This document shows, one piece after another, positions 22,170-33,189 of a DNA stretch of 64,000 nt. Source of the stretch: Lingula anatina (lineage: Eukaryota; Brachiopoda; Lingulata; Lingulida; Lingulidae). Position 1 is the stretch's first letter; each line of letters opens with the position of its first letter. Location of the stretch: contig NW_019774659.1 in the NCBI RefSeq assembly GCF_001039355.2, forward strand, positions 476,201 to 540,200, in the 5' to 3' direction. Both the position numbers and the translations under genes were made by a program. The notes below the pieces were generated by a model. It was given only the letters and a program-made list of their open reading frames with translations, searched no databases and was not told the DNA's origin.

Positions 22170-22350
22170 TAAGTTTTAAAGACCCAATTTTTTACTAACA
22201 AATAATCTGTCAGATAAATTATCTTTCACATAGCCATCTTTAGCCGTTTCCGATCTCCACCTTCCATGTCTTTTAAATAACCTGTCTGGAACACCAGCTC
22301 TTGTGGCAGCAGTAGGACCACCCGCTCTCAACCTATGTAAACCGAATTAT
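22170..22350 (-). pseudogene. Tyrosine recombinase C-terminal domain of the retroelement
   Basis: On the minus strand: FGLHRLRAGGPTAATRAG, PDRLFKRHGRWRSETAKDGY, VKDNLSDRLFVSKKLGL and a stop. The HxLR box, GRW and terminal Tyr (in KDGYVKD) are the hallmark of DIRS-type tyrosine recombinases. The upstream part is split by the MITE at 22599-22986. Confidence 0.85.
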
Positions 22351-22598
22351 TTTATATCTTTAACAAGAGAAGAAAATGAGGAAATAAATAATTCTCTCAT
22401 TCTAGTATATGAAATACGCTTATCGTCATCTCTTAAACGATAGCAATTGAAGTGCTTGGTGACAGATCTGAAAAGATACAAATTCGAATGCTTAAGATTC
22501 GCATAAGAGAACAATCGCTCTAATTTTTAACAGGACAAAGCTTTGAATAGGTTCTAGCAACAACCATATGAGAACCATCTCTATAGATGTTGGTCTTA

Positions 22599-22986
22599 GA
22601 CCGCATTCACAACGATTTGAGCCAGGCTTTACAAATCTTGGGACTAAATATGGCGGACGTACATGAAAGGAAAACCGCCTAATCTTTTAATAGTCTCTCC
22701 GCCTCTTACACGCCTCCCCACACGTCGACCCTGCGGGGTACAGTCATTAAATCTCGGCTCCGTTCGCCATGTGGAAGCTACCTGAGAAAAAGAAATGAAT
22801 TGGCCCGTAGAGCAGCTATGAAACGGGATCAAAATCGTGAAAACACCCCCGCATGGACGACGTGTGGGGAGGCGTGTGAGAGGCGGAGAGACTATTAAAA
22901 GATTAGGCCGTTTTCCTTTCATGTACGTCCGCCATATTTAGTCCTAGGATTTGTAAAGCCTGGCTCAAATCGTTGTGAATGCGGTC
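22599..22986. mobile_element. Harbinger-like MITE with about 130-bp inverted repeats
   Basis: Starts GACCGCATTCACAACGATTT and ends with its inverse (AAATCGTTGTGAATGCGGTC); the arms stay nearly identical for about 130 bp. TTA flanks both ends (22596-22598 and 22987-22989), the 3-bp TWA target duplication of PIF/Harbinger elements. A diverged relative may be present at 39140-39300 (CCTTGCAGGGTC, AATTAAACCTCGGAGCCG). Confidence 0.88.
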
Positions 22987-23679
22987 TTACTCTTTTCGAT
23001 AAAAATCGATATGTATGAATCATGAAACTAAACATCGCTTATCTTAAATTTAACAGCTCTGAAACTCGAAGAAAGCCTGCATAAAAAAGCAAGGAAGCAC
23101 ACATATATTACTTTGAGAATACACATTCCCTTCTTCAAAATTTGAATGAAACATTTTTTTTCCAAAATATCTGGAGATATGGGCTCCTTTTTTGGAAACT
23201 AGCTGTGACTTGCGCCTCTTAATACCTTCCAACACAATTTTTACTAGAGTCTGTAGGAGACTCTGCGCTTGTAATGGCATGAACCCATTTAAGCCCGTAA
23301 AAAGCCTGCTAAACAGGACTATAAGAATTGGACTGTTCTGCTAAGCACAAGTACAAAGCAACATAAAAACCTTTTGCCAGAAAATTATCTTAAATGCCGT
23401 TCTTCTTCGCCCATAATTTCCATCGCGTGAAAGCCGAATAATAACTCTTGACTGTGTTCGATGTCCGACTCTCAGATAAAAATCCAGCAACCAATGGCAT
23501 TTAACCAGCCAACTCGTCAGGAAGCTCAGAAATGTTATCCTTATAAGCCTGCAAAAACAAATTTACAAAACAAAAAACAATTTGTAATATAAAATTACTT
23601 CCATTTATTTAGAAAAATTCAGATCTAACTGCCAGCGTTTTAAACGGCAAATCCACTCTACCAAACAAACCTCCTGCGA

Positions 23680-25444
23680 AATAATCCAAAAATACTATCT
23701 GCCACCGCCCAATAATCATAGTCTACTAATCTGCTGATTTGATCTGCATATAAATTTTCACTACGTGGAATCCATTCAGCACGTAGAGTCACACCATTTA
23801 ACAAACACAAATTAATCAAGCGCAATATCTTGCAGATTACAATTCATGCTACCTCTTTCAATTATACTAACAACATTTTTGTTGTCTTAAAGCCATTTAA
23901 TATATTTGCCCTGAAGGAATGGCAAAAGGATTAAAAAACTCTTTTTACAGCTACGAGCTCTCTCCATGTTGAACTACAATTTATTTCATTACTATTCCAC
24001 ATTCCATGCGAAATCTCCAAAGGGTTTTCCACCATATATCCACCATAACCAGTTTTTGTTGTCTTAAAGCCATCTAATATATTTGCCCTGATGGAATGGT
24101 AAAAAGATTAAAAAACTCTTTTTACAGCTACGAGCTCTTTCCATTTGAACTACAATTTATTTCATTACTATTCCACATTCCATGCGAAATCTCCAAAGGG
24201 TTTTCCACCATATATCCACCATAACCAGTTCCACTAGCGCCAGTGTAAAGAATGGAATGCACAGCTTGATCAATTATAAAATTCCTTACAGAAATCTTGC
24301 ATACATTAGATTCCCAAAATTCCATTTGCTTCATACTGTCTCTGCTCAAAACAATTTGTTCATTCCAAAATTTAGCTTTATAAATATCAAAACTCGGACA
24401 TTTTGTCATAATATAAACCATATTGCCAGTAACAAAAGACGTAGAAATGATCTGACCCACTAAACTAGCAACTAAACGCACATGAACGCTGCCTTTTCTT
24501 CTAAACAGAGAACGGATATCCGACTGTGATCAGGAATGCATATAGTGCCTTTCTCTAAATTCAAATTATACCCTAAAAATAAAATCTCAGTACTAGGAGA
24601 CAACGTTGATTTTTCAACATTAGGAACAAACCCGCTGTTGATAAAATCTTTCTTAATTTTCAAAGCAATATTCTTACATTCTCCGTACTGCGAATGACAA
24701 CCAAAACCATCATCTAAATACATGACCACTTTATTGCCCTCTCCTCACCACTTTTTAACCAGCGGCCTGGTCACTTTAGTAAACATGTAACATGCCGAAC
24801 TGATGCCAAATGACAAAACTTTAAATCTAAAAAAATTGGAAGTATTTCCAAATTTCCAAGAAAACCCTAAAAAAATAAGTGTGATACTCAAAATTATCAA
24901 TGTGATGATATGCAGAATGTAAATCAAACTGGAAACAAAAATCTCCCTGTTTTAAATAAAACAGTGCAGTACGAATATCTTCAAATTTTACTGAAAATTT
25001 CCAAAGATGTTTATTAACATGCCGCAAATCTAAAATTAAACGCTTTTTACCGCTACTGCTAATGGCCACTGTAAGCGAGTTACCTACAACAGGTATATCT
25101 GAGATCTCACTAAGAAGGCCTCTGACCAACAAATCTTGTATTGCCTGCTAAACAAATACACTATGCAAAATAGCAGATCTATTGTTATTCAAATGAACTG
25201 GTGCAGGTATAGAGAAAAAAGGAAGCTTTTATCCATTTTCTAAAACATCAAGAATAAAATCATATGTGCCAATACTTTTCCAAAATGCTAATTTACTTCT
25301 TAGTCTGCCTTTAATATTAACACAGATATCTACATTGCCTTGATCGTACTCAAAATAATCTTCAGTAAAAATTGATTTACCATATTTCACATCACAATAA
25401 TACTCATCTTTGAAAAAAAATGGCTTTTGAGAATCCTGGTGCAC
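23680..25444 (-). pseudogene. Reverse transcriptase and RNase H of the retroelement
   Basis: From 25444: WKSIGTYDFILDVLENG, stop, then VAISSSGKKRLILDLRHVNK, FQFDLHSAYHHID (motif A), a frameshift near 24880, FGISSACYMFTK, VVMYLDDGFG (catalytic YxDD), and LFLGYNLNLEKGTI. RNase H follows with LYTGASGTGYGGYM; the first catalytic Asp of the usual TDAS is Gly (codon at 24239-24241). LRAEWIPRSENLYADQISRL near 23800 is the end of the RNase H block. A tandem duplication (23876-24231) interrupts it. Confidence 0.85.
23876..24231. repeat. 177-bp tandem duplication inside the RNase H region
   Basis: Two adjacent copies (23876-24052, 24053-24231), each starting TTTTTGTTGTCTTAAAGCC and ending CCACCATAACCAGTT. 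They differ at only a few positions. It breaks the retroelement frame. Confidence 0.9.
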
Positions 25445-25787
25445 TTCCTGGTGCTTTTATAGTGAAAGGACAATCTCTCCTCCAATGGCCGAAGGACCCA
25501 CATGCAAAACACGACCCGCTCATTCTTTGTCCGTAGGGGCTGACAGCGGAAGAGGTGGATGCTGGCATGAAAGAACCTGGACTGACTGCTCCTGATGCTG
25601 CACGGGGAAACGCCCATTGTAGTCCACGAAAAAGAGGCTGGATGCAGTAAACAGGATAAGTACTACTAACGTTAGATTTGCTGGAGCCATGACCTCCCTT
25701 CGAAATAGGTTTGCTCAATTTACGCTTTTTCAATGCCTTGCTTTCCGCTCTGTTAATTTTCTTTTCATCCTTAGAGTCACTGGCCAA
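25404..25787 (-). pseudogene. Gag-like protein with CCHC knuckle
   Basis: A 127-codon frame: basic N-terminus (KALKKRKLSKPISKGGHG), a Pro/Ser-rich middle, then CFACGSFGHWRRDCPF, a C-x2-C-x4-H-x4-C zinc knuckle. It overlaps the start of the polymerase frame, as in DIRS/Ngaro elements. The frame is short, and further gag-like coding upstream (25790-26180) is broken. Confidence 0.75.
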
Positions 25788-26379
25788 GGGATTAGCTTCG
25801 TAAAAGCGGACAGTGTCTTACCCTCCTTCGCTGGTATCAGCTAACCTAATAAGCTCATTCATCTTCTTTAACTTATCAGAAATAGTAAAGACAACTCCTT
25901 TAGCGTAATCAGACTTGCTGTTGTCTACTGCCCAAATTATCTGCGTCAATAGCTCTTCAAACTCAGTGTTGAAGTCAAACTGTTACCTTCTTGACGCACG
26001 CCATTTGGTGGAAACCTCGGTCTTAATCTGTTTAACTTTGTCAGAAGAACCATGTGCTTTGCTCTTTAAGCTTTCGAAATCAGAAGTTACTTGAGCCTTA
26101 AGGTATTTTAACGATTCCGCCTGCAACTGCACGGACTCTAGTATTTGTTTTAGGGAAAACGCCCTCCGACTCCAATGAAAAAAGCGCGCTCAAAGAATTT
26201 ACGTGTCAACTGGTCTGTGCTAACTGGTTGAATGAATAACTATCGTAACTGACTTACCCACAATTCTTACCAATATTACAACTAACACAATATATACAGT
26301 GTCGCCCCCTAGGAGAAAATAATTCCATTCTTATTCACTTCTCTCAACCGAACAGAATTATTTAAATCTAGAACCTAGG

Positions 26380-26527
26380 GTACGTAGCTCGAAAGTAGCG
26401 CGCATTGCGAATAGCGCTATAACATAGAGGCTACAATGTATACATGGGGTGAGTATGGACGAGTTATTATGGAATCGAGACGCTTGCGCTCGGTCCCAAT
26501 GTGCGATGCTTTCGGGTTACGGGGCCC
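26380..26527. repeat. Foldback MITE family R2, copy 3
   Basis: ACGTAGCTCGAAAGTAGCGC at the left pairs inverted with GCGATGCTTTCGGGTTACGG at the right; the centre is GAGTTATTATGGAATCGAGA. Related copies are at 3083, 5290 and 40335. Confidence 0.7.
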
Positions 26528-27764
26528 TTGGTTATGTGTATCTACATTATGTACTCATTTTTAGCATTAGCATTTTTAGATTGCATGAATAATTGACTGC
26601 TTTGGAGCCATATATCATGGTGACTTTGACAAATGGTAAAATCCCCCTAAAGACTTGAACAATCTCCGTGTCACAGGGTACGTCGGCTCTAATCTAGGCT
26701 ACTACATGTACATGAAAATTCTCGACCTTTCTTCCACAACCTTTTCAAGGTGAACGGCAGATTAATATTCTTCTACAACCTTGACTATGCAGGAAACACG
26801 GTGCCGGACGAGTATGCCCACAAGTAGGCTAAATTAACCTTTAAGCTCATGAAGATGGCAAGGGAAGAGGAATGAGTTTGGAAGCAAGTTTCCGTATGGA
26901 GTGATGGCTTTAATCTTTAGGATTCAATTTGATGACGTGTAAGATTAGATAGACAGTTAATAATGATTATTGTCAATGTAACAGACGGACTCTCTGGTTG
27001 TGTAAAATGACTTTATTTCTACAACTAAAATTTTCACCCTGTAATAAAGGTGACATATAATAAGATAAAATGACATACAACAATTAACTTATACTTCTAT
27101 AGTTTACCTCTATGATAAGGAAATAATAAATTTGATATAGATAACTACGGTTTATAAAGGCTATAACGGCTTACCCTGATCTTATTCAAGGGCGTTTAGA
27201 AAGAGTGCTGAATATACCAATACGGCTTGGTCTGAAAACTAAAGAGTAGAAAACGATGTAATACAGTATAGTATAGTGGAGTTGGATACGCAAAAGACAA
27301 GATAAAATATAAGTAGAATTTAACTAGATGACATCCAACTTACCACATAGAAACAGACATACGAACAGCAACTTCAGCACTATTTGAAAATACGGCGCCA
27401 ATGCCTTTTATAATGTGAAGTCACATGACAAAGACGCGGGAAGACAGAACAAAGGGACATAGACAAAGGAACAGACAAAGGAACAATTAGAGGGCATCAG
27501 AGTCACAGCAAGTCACAAGACAAGACGAGTGACGAGTGCATATTTACACATAGTTACATCAGTAATAAATATAGGATTAAAATAATAAACAACTGGGACA
27601 TATCGTGATTAAATAAATGAGCAATACCAATACTCTGACACTCTCTTGGACAAAATCACTATCAGTATGAGCCTGACCATAATACATGTAAAAACAGCAC
27701 CAATTTGAATCAAAAATGACTTACTTATGGGTGTAGAAAAACACTTAGCCATGTTACTTATCCG
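26528..27764. other. No gene seen
   Basis: AT-rich intergenic DNA. Purine-rich stretches with AGACAAAGGAACA repeats occur near 27455-27495. Confidence 0.5.
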
Positions 27765-28435
27765 ACTGTCAGGAGAACATGGCACCTTGTAGCCGATCAT
27801 TATTTTTGTATTTATTGTGTTTATTAACCTCTTACCCTTATGATGAAATGTAGGGACCATGACAGGGAACATTAGGTACTAAAAAGTTTGTAAAAATTAA
27901 TCGGTGACACGCTTTTTAAACAACCCTTCGACATACACCACATATGCCAAACTCTAAATACATTTAGTTAAACGCCACTGACAGCCATGTGGGGTTTTTT
28001 TTCATAAAAAATAAATGGACACTTTTATTCGTAAAAGAACCCTCCGGCTAGAATTGGTGAAAAAGCATTCGGAATATACTTCACACGGCCAATTTATTGA
28101 AGTTCGAATTATTTTTTAGCATTATTACAATTTCATGTTGTATTTAGAGTGTTTTACGTAGCTATACAGCTCGGCATGAAAATGTATTAAAGGCCTGGGA
28201 GAATTTTGAAATATATTTATTTTCAGCAAAATTGCTCAGTAGCTTGGTAGATGATATTTATTTTGAACAAGCTGTAACTATATGTAAATAGTTCCTGGCT
28301 GCTATATCAGCAAAAACTATAACGTCAGTCTTAGGGGGGCCTACAGCTAGGATGGCCGGAAGCTAACGGAAGGAAGAGATTTTAACATCTATGATCTTTA
28401 TCTTCAGTTTCAGCACATTCCCATCTTTGTCATCG
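27765..28435. repeat. Duplicated block R3, copy A
   Basis: Matches 31567-32260 in the same orientation (shared GGAGAACATGGCACCTTGTAG, AAATGTAG, GGGAACATTAG, and a long 3' portion). The right end of each copy holds the coding end of the NTR-like exon on the minus strand, so the rest is probably its 3' untranslated or downstream sequence. Confidence 0.75.
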
Positions 28436-28505
28436 TGGGTTGTTACCGTCACTCTTATGACCAAAATGATACCAGCACGACAAGTTTCTTCGGAGAACGG
28501 GGGAT
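28363..28505 (-). CDS. NTR/TIMP-like terminal exon (partial gene)
   Basis: A good acceptor (TTTTTCCTTAATCAG, minus strand) opens a 47-codon frame ending in TAG at 28363. It encodes DPPFSEETCRAGIILVIRV, TVTTHDDKDGNVLKLKIKII, DVKISSFR. A Cys followed by alternating hydrophobic strand residues and DDKDGN before a second strand resembles the start of a netrin/TIMP (NTR) fold. The exon is short and ends early, so the protein would lack most of an NTR domain. The first exon(s) should lie at higher coordinates but I cannot identify them. The copy at 32187-32259 keeps the frame, with mostly silent changes. Family assignment is tentative. Confidence 0.4.
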
Positions 28506-28509
28506 CTGA

Positions 28510-29527
28510 TTAAGGAAAAACACTAAAAAGGGAGTTCGTTATCAGCACATCTTCTGTCTCTTTTTCAAGCACATTGAGTATTTTTGTTCAGCATCCTTGC
28601 TTATATTCGCGATTAAAGTGATGTTTGGTGACAATATTTTGAAGCGTATTTTTTGATACTTGCAAACGTTCACCGACGACCAAACCTATTTCACGTTGAT
28701 CTGTCACAAAAGAAAAGCTCAAAATTTAGTCAATGAAGCAGCGTTTTTGCAATTCAGATTGGTAATCTTAAAATAAACACGACACGTATAAAAAAGGGTG
28801 TTGGTGGGGAGAAATGTAATGATGCGTCATTATACGTGTTTGTATAGGTTGGTTCTTAGTTGAAAAATTTGAAACTCACTTATGTCCATGTGGAATTTTG
28901 CCTTTAGCATTAATTGGCCTCATTGAAATTGGAAAATGCAGCCTTTTTGTGTAACTATTGACTGCTCACAACCTCTGTAAATGACAGGTTTTTTATGATT
29001 TTGTAAAGAAAAAAGCATGAAATAAAACTCGTAGAAACGGATACGTTTGGATAGATAAATGCTGGTAGTAGTTCATTATCTCGGCGTAATTAAGCTACTG
29101 GATGACGTATACGACCCAATTGCCAATATAAATGTCGCAACGCAAACTGAGTGATCATAATTTAACAAGGCAGCAAATTAGGAAGAAACCAGGTAGTTAC
29201 ATTTTTCTTAGGGACATTAATGATATATGATAAGTTTTCGTATGTACAAACGTGACATAACTTATTTCGAATTCAATACCGTAGAATTTTAGGTTAATAC
29301 ATGTATAACTTATGAATAATAGTTTTTTTAAAGAAATCAAATATTGCATTTCAACATAAGGTTGTTCGGAAAAAAATGTATATCTGCACGAGGTTAATAC
29401 TCATCATCCACAAATCAGATGTGGATGTTTTTTTAAAGTTGAATAATAGCCAAATGTGATTCGTTAACTATATCTATAATAAGACTATTCGTGATTATTC
29501 TTAGAAAGAAAGGGAGAAATTTATACC
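28510..29527. other. No gene seen
   Basis: AT-rich region upstream of the EF-hand gene. It should hold the EF-hand promoter and, on the other strand, the missing first exon of the NTR-like gene. I see no convincing exon. Confidence 0.45.
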
Positions 29528-30540
29528 ATGCACCTGTCAACCTTCGTGTTAACCCTGTTGCTGTTTACCAGCTGTAATACCACTGGCCATGACCCAAGGA
29601 CACGTGAGGTGAGTTCTGTGTGAGCTCTTGATACCGGTGGGAACAATTTGGGGGGTTTCACTTCAGTCTCTTGTAAAGTTGTCAAATATAATAAATGTAT
29701 TATCAATATGTTTTAACGGTCCATCAGAGTTGATGTATTTTCACACGAAATTGTCCTGTGTGAAGCAAGCTGAAAATGTAAATGAAGGCCACAAACACCC
29801 AAGTGACTAGTTGCAAAATCGTAAAAAAATGCAGTCCAAATATTACAACGCACAGTATATCTTTAAATTGTGAAATACACTTTATTATCTTAGACATGTT
29901 GGGGATGCATATTGCCTAATGCGCCTTTGAATGCATGTCAATACTATTGTAACCGACACTTTTGTAATCAATCAGCAACACTGGTGTTTTCTTTAAATAT
30001 AATATTTAGGATAATCAACATAAGAAGTTATCTAATCTTTGGAAAGAGAAACAACGCATGTTTTTTCGAATGATGGACGCCAACGAAGATGGTATGCTAA
30101 GCAGATGGGAGTATGTAGAGGAAACAGCAAACAGAAGTCGTCAGGTGCTGTCCTCCTGGAGAGCCAAAGCTGTTTACGGAGTAATGAGTGTCGATTGGCA
30201 ATCGTGGGCTCCTTCCCAAAGATCTTACTTGAGCTTCGACAAATTTCTTCAATTATTGGAATCGGAAATTTGCGACGATACAATGATTTTTTCTCAACTG
30301 CAATGGTGTTGGGACTGGTTCTATATCATTGATGCAGATTGTAATGGAGAAGTGTCTGCCGAAGAATATGCAAACCTTTTCACCATCTTTCGTAGCACAA
30401 CCCTTCCAGAAGAACAATTCAGAGCACTTGACCATGACGGCAATGGCGTACTAGGGGCTGAAGAATTTGTATCGGGTTGTTACCATAATATGTTTGACCA
30501 AAATGACACGACCACAGAACGTTTCTATGGACTGTATTGA
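29528..30540 (+). CDS. Secreted EF-hand calcium-binding protein, 2 exons
   Basis: Exon 1 (29528-29608) encodes a signal peptide (MHLSTFVLTLLLFTSC) and ends CGTGAG|GTGAGT. Exon 2 starts at 30010 after TATTTAG, in phase 0, and runs to TGA at 30540; total 203 residues. Three canonical EF loops: residues 50-61 (DANEDGMLSRWE), 135-146 (DADCNGEVSAEE) and 168-179 (DHDGNGVLGAEE). A degenerate second hand lies around 90-105 (VDWQSW, SYLSFDKF). Four hands with hand 2 lost, and this length, recall sarcoplasmic calcium-binding proteins and calexcitin-like proteins, but a signal peptide would place this one in the secretory path. Binding in the lumen or outside the cell is inferred. Confidence 0.88.
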
Positions 30541-30789
30541 ATCCTGGATTACAAACTTTTGGACAAAAAAGAGGTCCTTATCAGCTGACATTAACATTGT
30601 CTATCTTCTAAATGGTATTTGTTTCAAAGAAAATCGTGGAGTATTGGGTTTAATTATCGTTATCTTTCAGATGAATTCATTATATTTTCCCGAAAAAAAT
30701 GTTTTGATTTGTATTTTTTCCGACGAGACCTAATGAAGACGGTCACTTTTCTCCAATTCTAATTTTACAATTATTTTTACTATTATCTT

Positions 30790-31485
30790 AAAACGTGGAA
30801 AATGTAAGGGAAATACTTTAAAGAAATGTATATGTTTTAGTAAAGCAAACGGTAATTTAAAAAGATGCATAAGACTAGCGTTCAAAAGTTAAACAGAAGT
30901 AAATACTGAAATTATCTCAATATAATGAAAGGAGGAAAAGTTAGTTGGTCACGTAAATGATCCCCATGGTACTTACGCTGACTAATTGCTATTTAAATTG
31001 CGAGGGTCTGCGGCTGAAGTACCCATTAACTCGGGAGTAAAGTTTGATGGTGTAGGAGAATTTTCTACGGATCCAAGAATGATTTAGATGCCATCTCATC
31101 TCCTTTTTTCGTACATTTACTTATAAAAAAACACACTTTTTTCTTTTTGATGGAGCCAATATTTAGATCATTCATGAAAAACAAACAACAGTTATTTCTG
31201 TAACCTGCATTACATGTTACTGCTATATATTATTCCAGGAAGGCCTTTGTTTGGAGCAAAAACTGAACTTTTTGTCTTGGAGATGTAACGGCTGCTATAA
31301 TGCAATGATATAGTGGTAGTCGAGTGTGACGCTTGTATGTAATTGAATGGAGGTTGAAAGTTTGCAAAACGGTCTCAACTGTGTCGTTATCTTCAATAGC
31401 ATAACATAACATAACATAACATAACATAACGCCATATGCCGGTGTAACCAGACTGCACGTGGTAAATTTATATGCAAAGGTGACA
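30790..31485. repeat. Dispersed repeat family R1, copy B
   Basis: Second copy of 436-1110, same orientation. It contains a pentamer run (ATAAC x6) at 31399-31428 where copy A has unique sequence, and a stop in the frame that is open in copy A. Confidence 0.75.
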
Positions 31486-31501
31486 AGACTGCCATGTTAC
31501 A

Positions 31502-31572
31502 AATCCTTCTTGGCCTGGCAACGGCTTTTGATACGGTAAACCATCAATTATTTCTAGCTTTCCTAGAGGAGA
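31502..31572 (+). pseudogene. LINE reverse transcriptase motif-A fragment
   Basis: Translates to LLGLATAFDTVNHQLFLAFL, close to the (K)AFDTVNH block of CR1/L2-type LINE reverse transcriptases. The sequence on either side belongs to repeats R1 and R3, so only this piece remains. Confidence 0.45.
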
Positions 31573-32260
31573 ACATGGCACCTTGTAGTCAATCATTCGC
31601 AATTAAAGTATTTTTGTATCGGTTTAGCACCGGTTTGGTAACCTCTTACCCTTATTATGAAATGTAGCGACAATGATAGGGAACATTAGATACTAAAAAG
31701 AAGGTAAAAATTCACCGGTGACATACTTTTTAAGCGCCCCTGAAATATTCGCCATATATGCCAAACCCTAAATACATTTAGGTCTACACCACTGACAGCC
31801 ATGTGATACTTTCTTTTTCATAAAAAATACATAGACTCTTTTATTCGTTAAAAAACCTCCGGGTAGAATAGATGAAAAAGGGTTCGGAGTATGCTTCAGA
31901 CGGCCAATTTCTAGAAGTTTTAATTATTCTTTAGCATTATTACAATTTCATGTTGTATTTAAAGCGTTTTACGTAGCCATGCAGCTCGCCATGAAAATGT
32001 ATCAAAGGCCTGGGTAAATTTTTAAATACCTTTATTTTCAGCCAAATTGTTCAATAGCTTGGTAGTTGGACCATAAATGATATTTATTTTGAACAAGCTG
32101 TAACTATATGTATATAGGTCCTGGCTGCTATATCAGCAAAAACCAACGTCAGTCTGACGAAGGCCTACGGCTAGGACGGCTGCAAGCTAACGGAATGAAG
32201 ATATTTTAACATCTATGATCTTCATCTTCAGTTTCAGCACATTCCCATCTCTGTCCTCTC
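31567..32260. repeat. Duplicated block R3, copy B
   Basis: Second copy of 27765-28435. The right end (32187-32259, minus strand) encodes DRDGNVLKLKMKIIDVKISS then FR and TAG, matching the NTR-like exon; homology stops just upstream, so its 5' part and acceptor are missing. Confidence 0.75.
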
Positions 32261-33189
32261 CAAAGCACCATCTTAAATGAAATAAAATGTTAATCTAAGA
32301 ACTAAGTTTCACAAGCAGTTGCGCAACAGAATAAATTATTCAAAATCTGAATAGCACTAGCTGATCATTACACATATACTATACTTTAGCACCTATGTAT
32401 GTCAATCTCGAATAAAGCAAAGATACAAGCTATGTGTCACTTATACAATGACAGTCTTTGCACACCTAATACAAATACTTATGCCATTTTACCATCTTAT
32501 GGTGCCTAATGGCAATTTCACGTTCATTGTACCTCTTTCAAAAAGCAATTGCGCACTTTTTGGACATACAAATATGTGTACCACTAGTGAATAAACTGCT
32601 GTTATTCCTTCACAATTGTTAAATTTTTCTACAAATGGCGTTTCATTTCTAATATGCACACAATGACATCATCTTCCATCCCCTGACCGACTGAACTAAG
32701 CGTCTTCTCTCTGATGGTCAAAATGTCACTTATCTTCCTATTCGTTTTTCTGAATAAAATGGCAATGCTTCACTATCTTACCATCAGTATAACTTACAGC
32801 AATTATCTTAATACTAGTATAAGCAAAAAATAAACTCCATTTTTTGTTTTAATTGCACTGGTGCAATGCAATATAGCCAGCTTTAGAATCTGACAGGGTC
32901 GTCTTGTTTTAGAACTTCTTATCTCCTACATCTTTTAAAGATATATAGAACTATTTTCTTTCCACAGCTGTGTTAGATACTCCCTCTCAAGTCAAAAAAT
33001 GCAGGCTCAAAAAGCAAATCTGGCAACTGCATTGTATTATTACATTACGTTTTTGCAACTTCAGGTTGTTCATTCCCCATTTCTTTTTTGCCTCTTCTTT
33101 CATGGATGTAATTTTAAGGGAACACCACTACCACTTCAAAAAATCACAAGTTGAAAACGATGGACCACATTCCTGAGATTCATGTTGAT
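32261..33189. other. No gene seen; 3' flank of CYP20A1
   Basis: AT-rich. The CYP20A1 3' untranslated region (minus strand) should begin just below 33190, but its end cannot be fixed by eye. Confidence 0.45.

Larger units (their letters stand above)
22048..26352 (-). mobile_element. DIRS/Ngaro-like tyrosine-recombinase retroelement copy 2
   Basis: About 4.3 kb read on the minus strand from 26352: gag-like frame with a zinc knuckle, reverse transcriptase, RNase H, then a tyrosine recombinase near the far end. The ends are partly inverted: TTCTCCTAG with CGACACT on the left and CTAGGAGAA with AGTGTCG on the right. Both match copy 1. It lies head-to-tail with copy 1, separated only by the ISL2EU-like insertion. 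Stops, frameshifts and a nested MITE (22599-22986) make it dead. Confidence 0.85.

Noticed and set aside
30039-30435. Open frames overlapping the EF-hand exon on both strands
   Set aside because: Shadows of the EF-hand coding sequence, which has three canonical calcium loops in its own frame.
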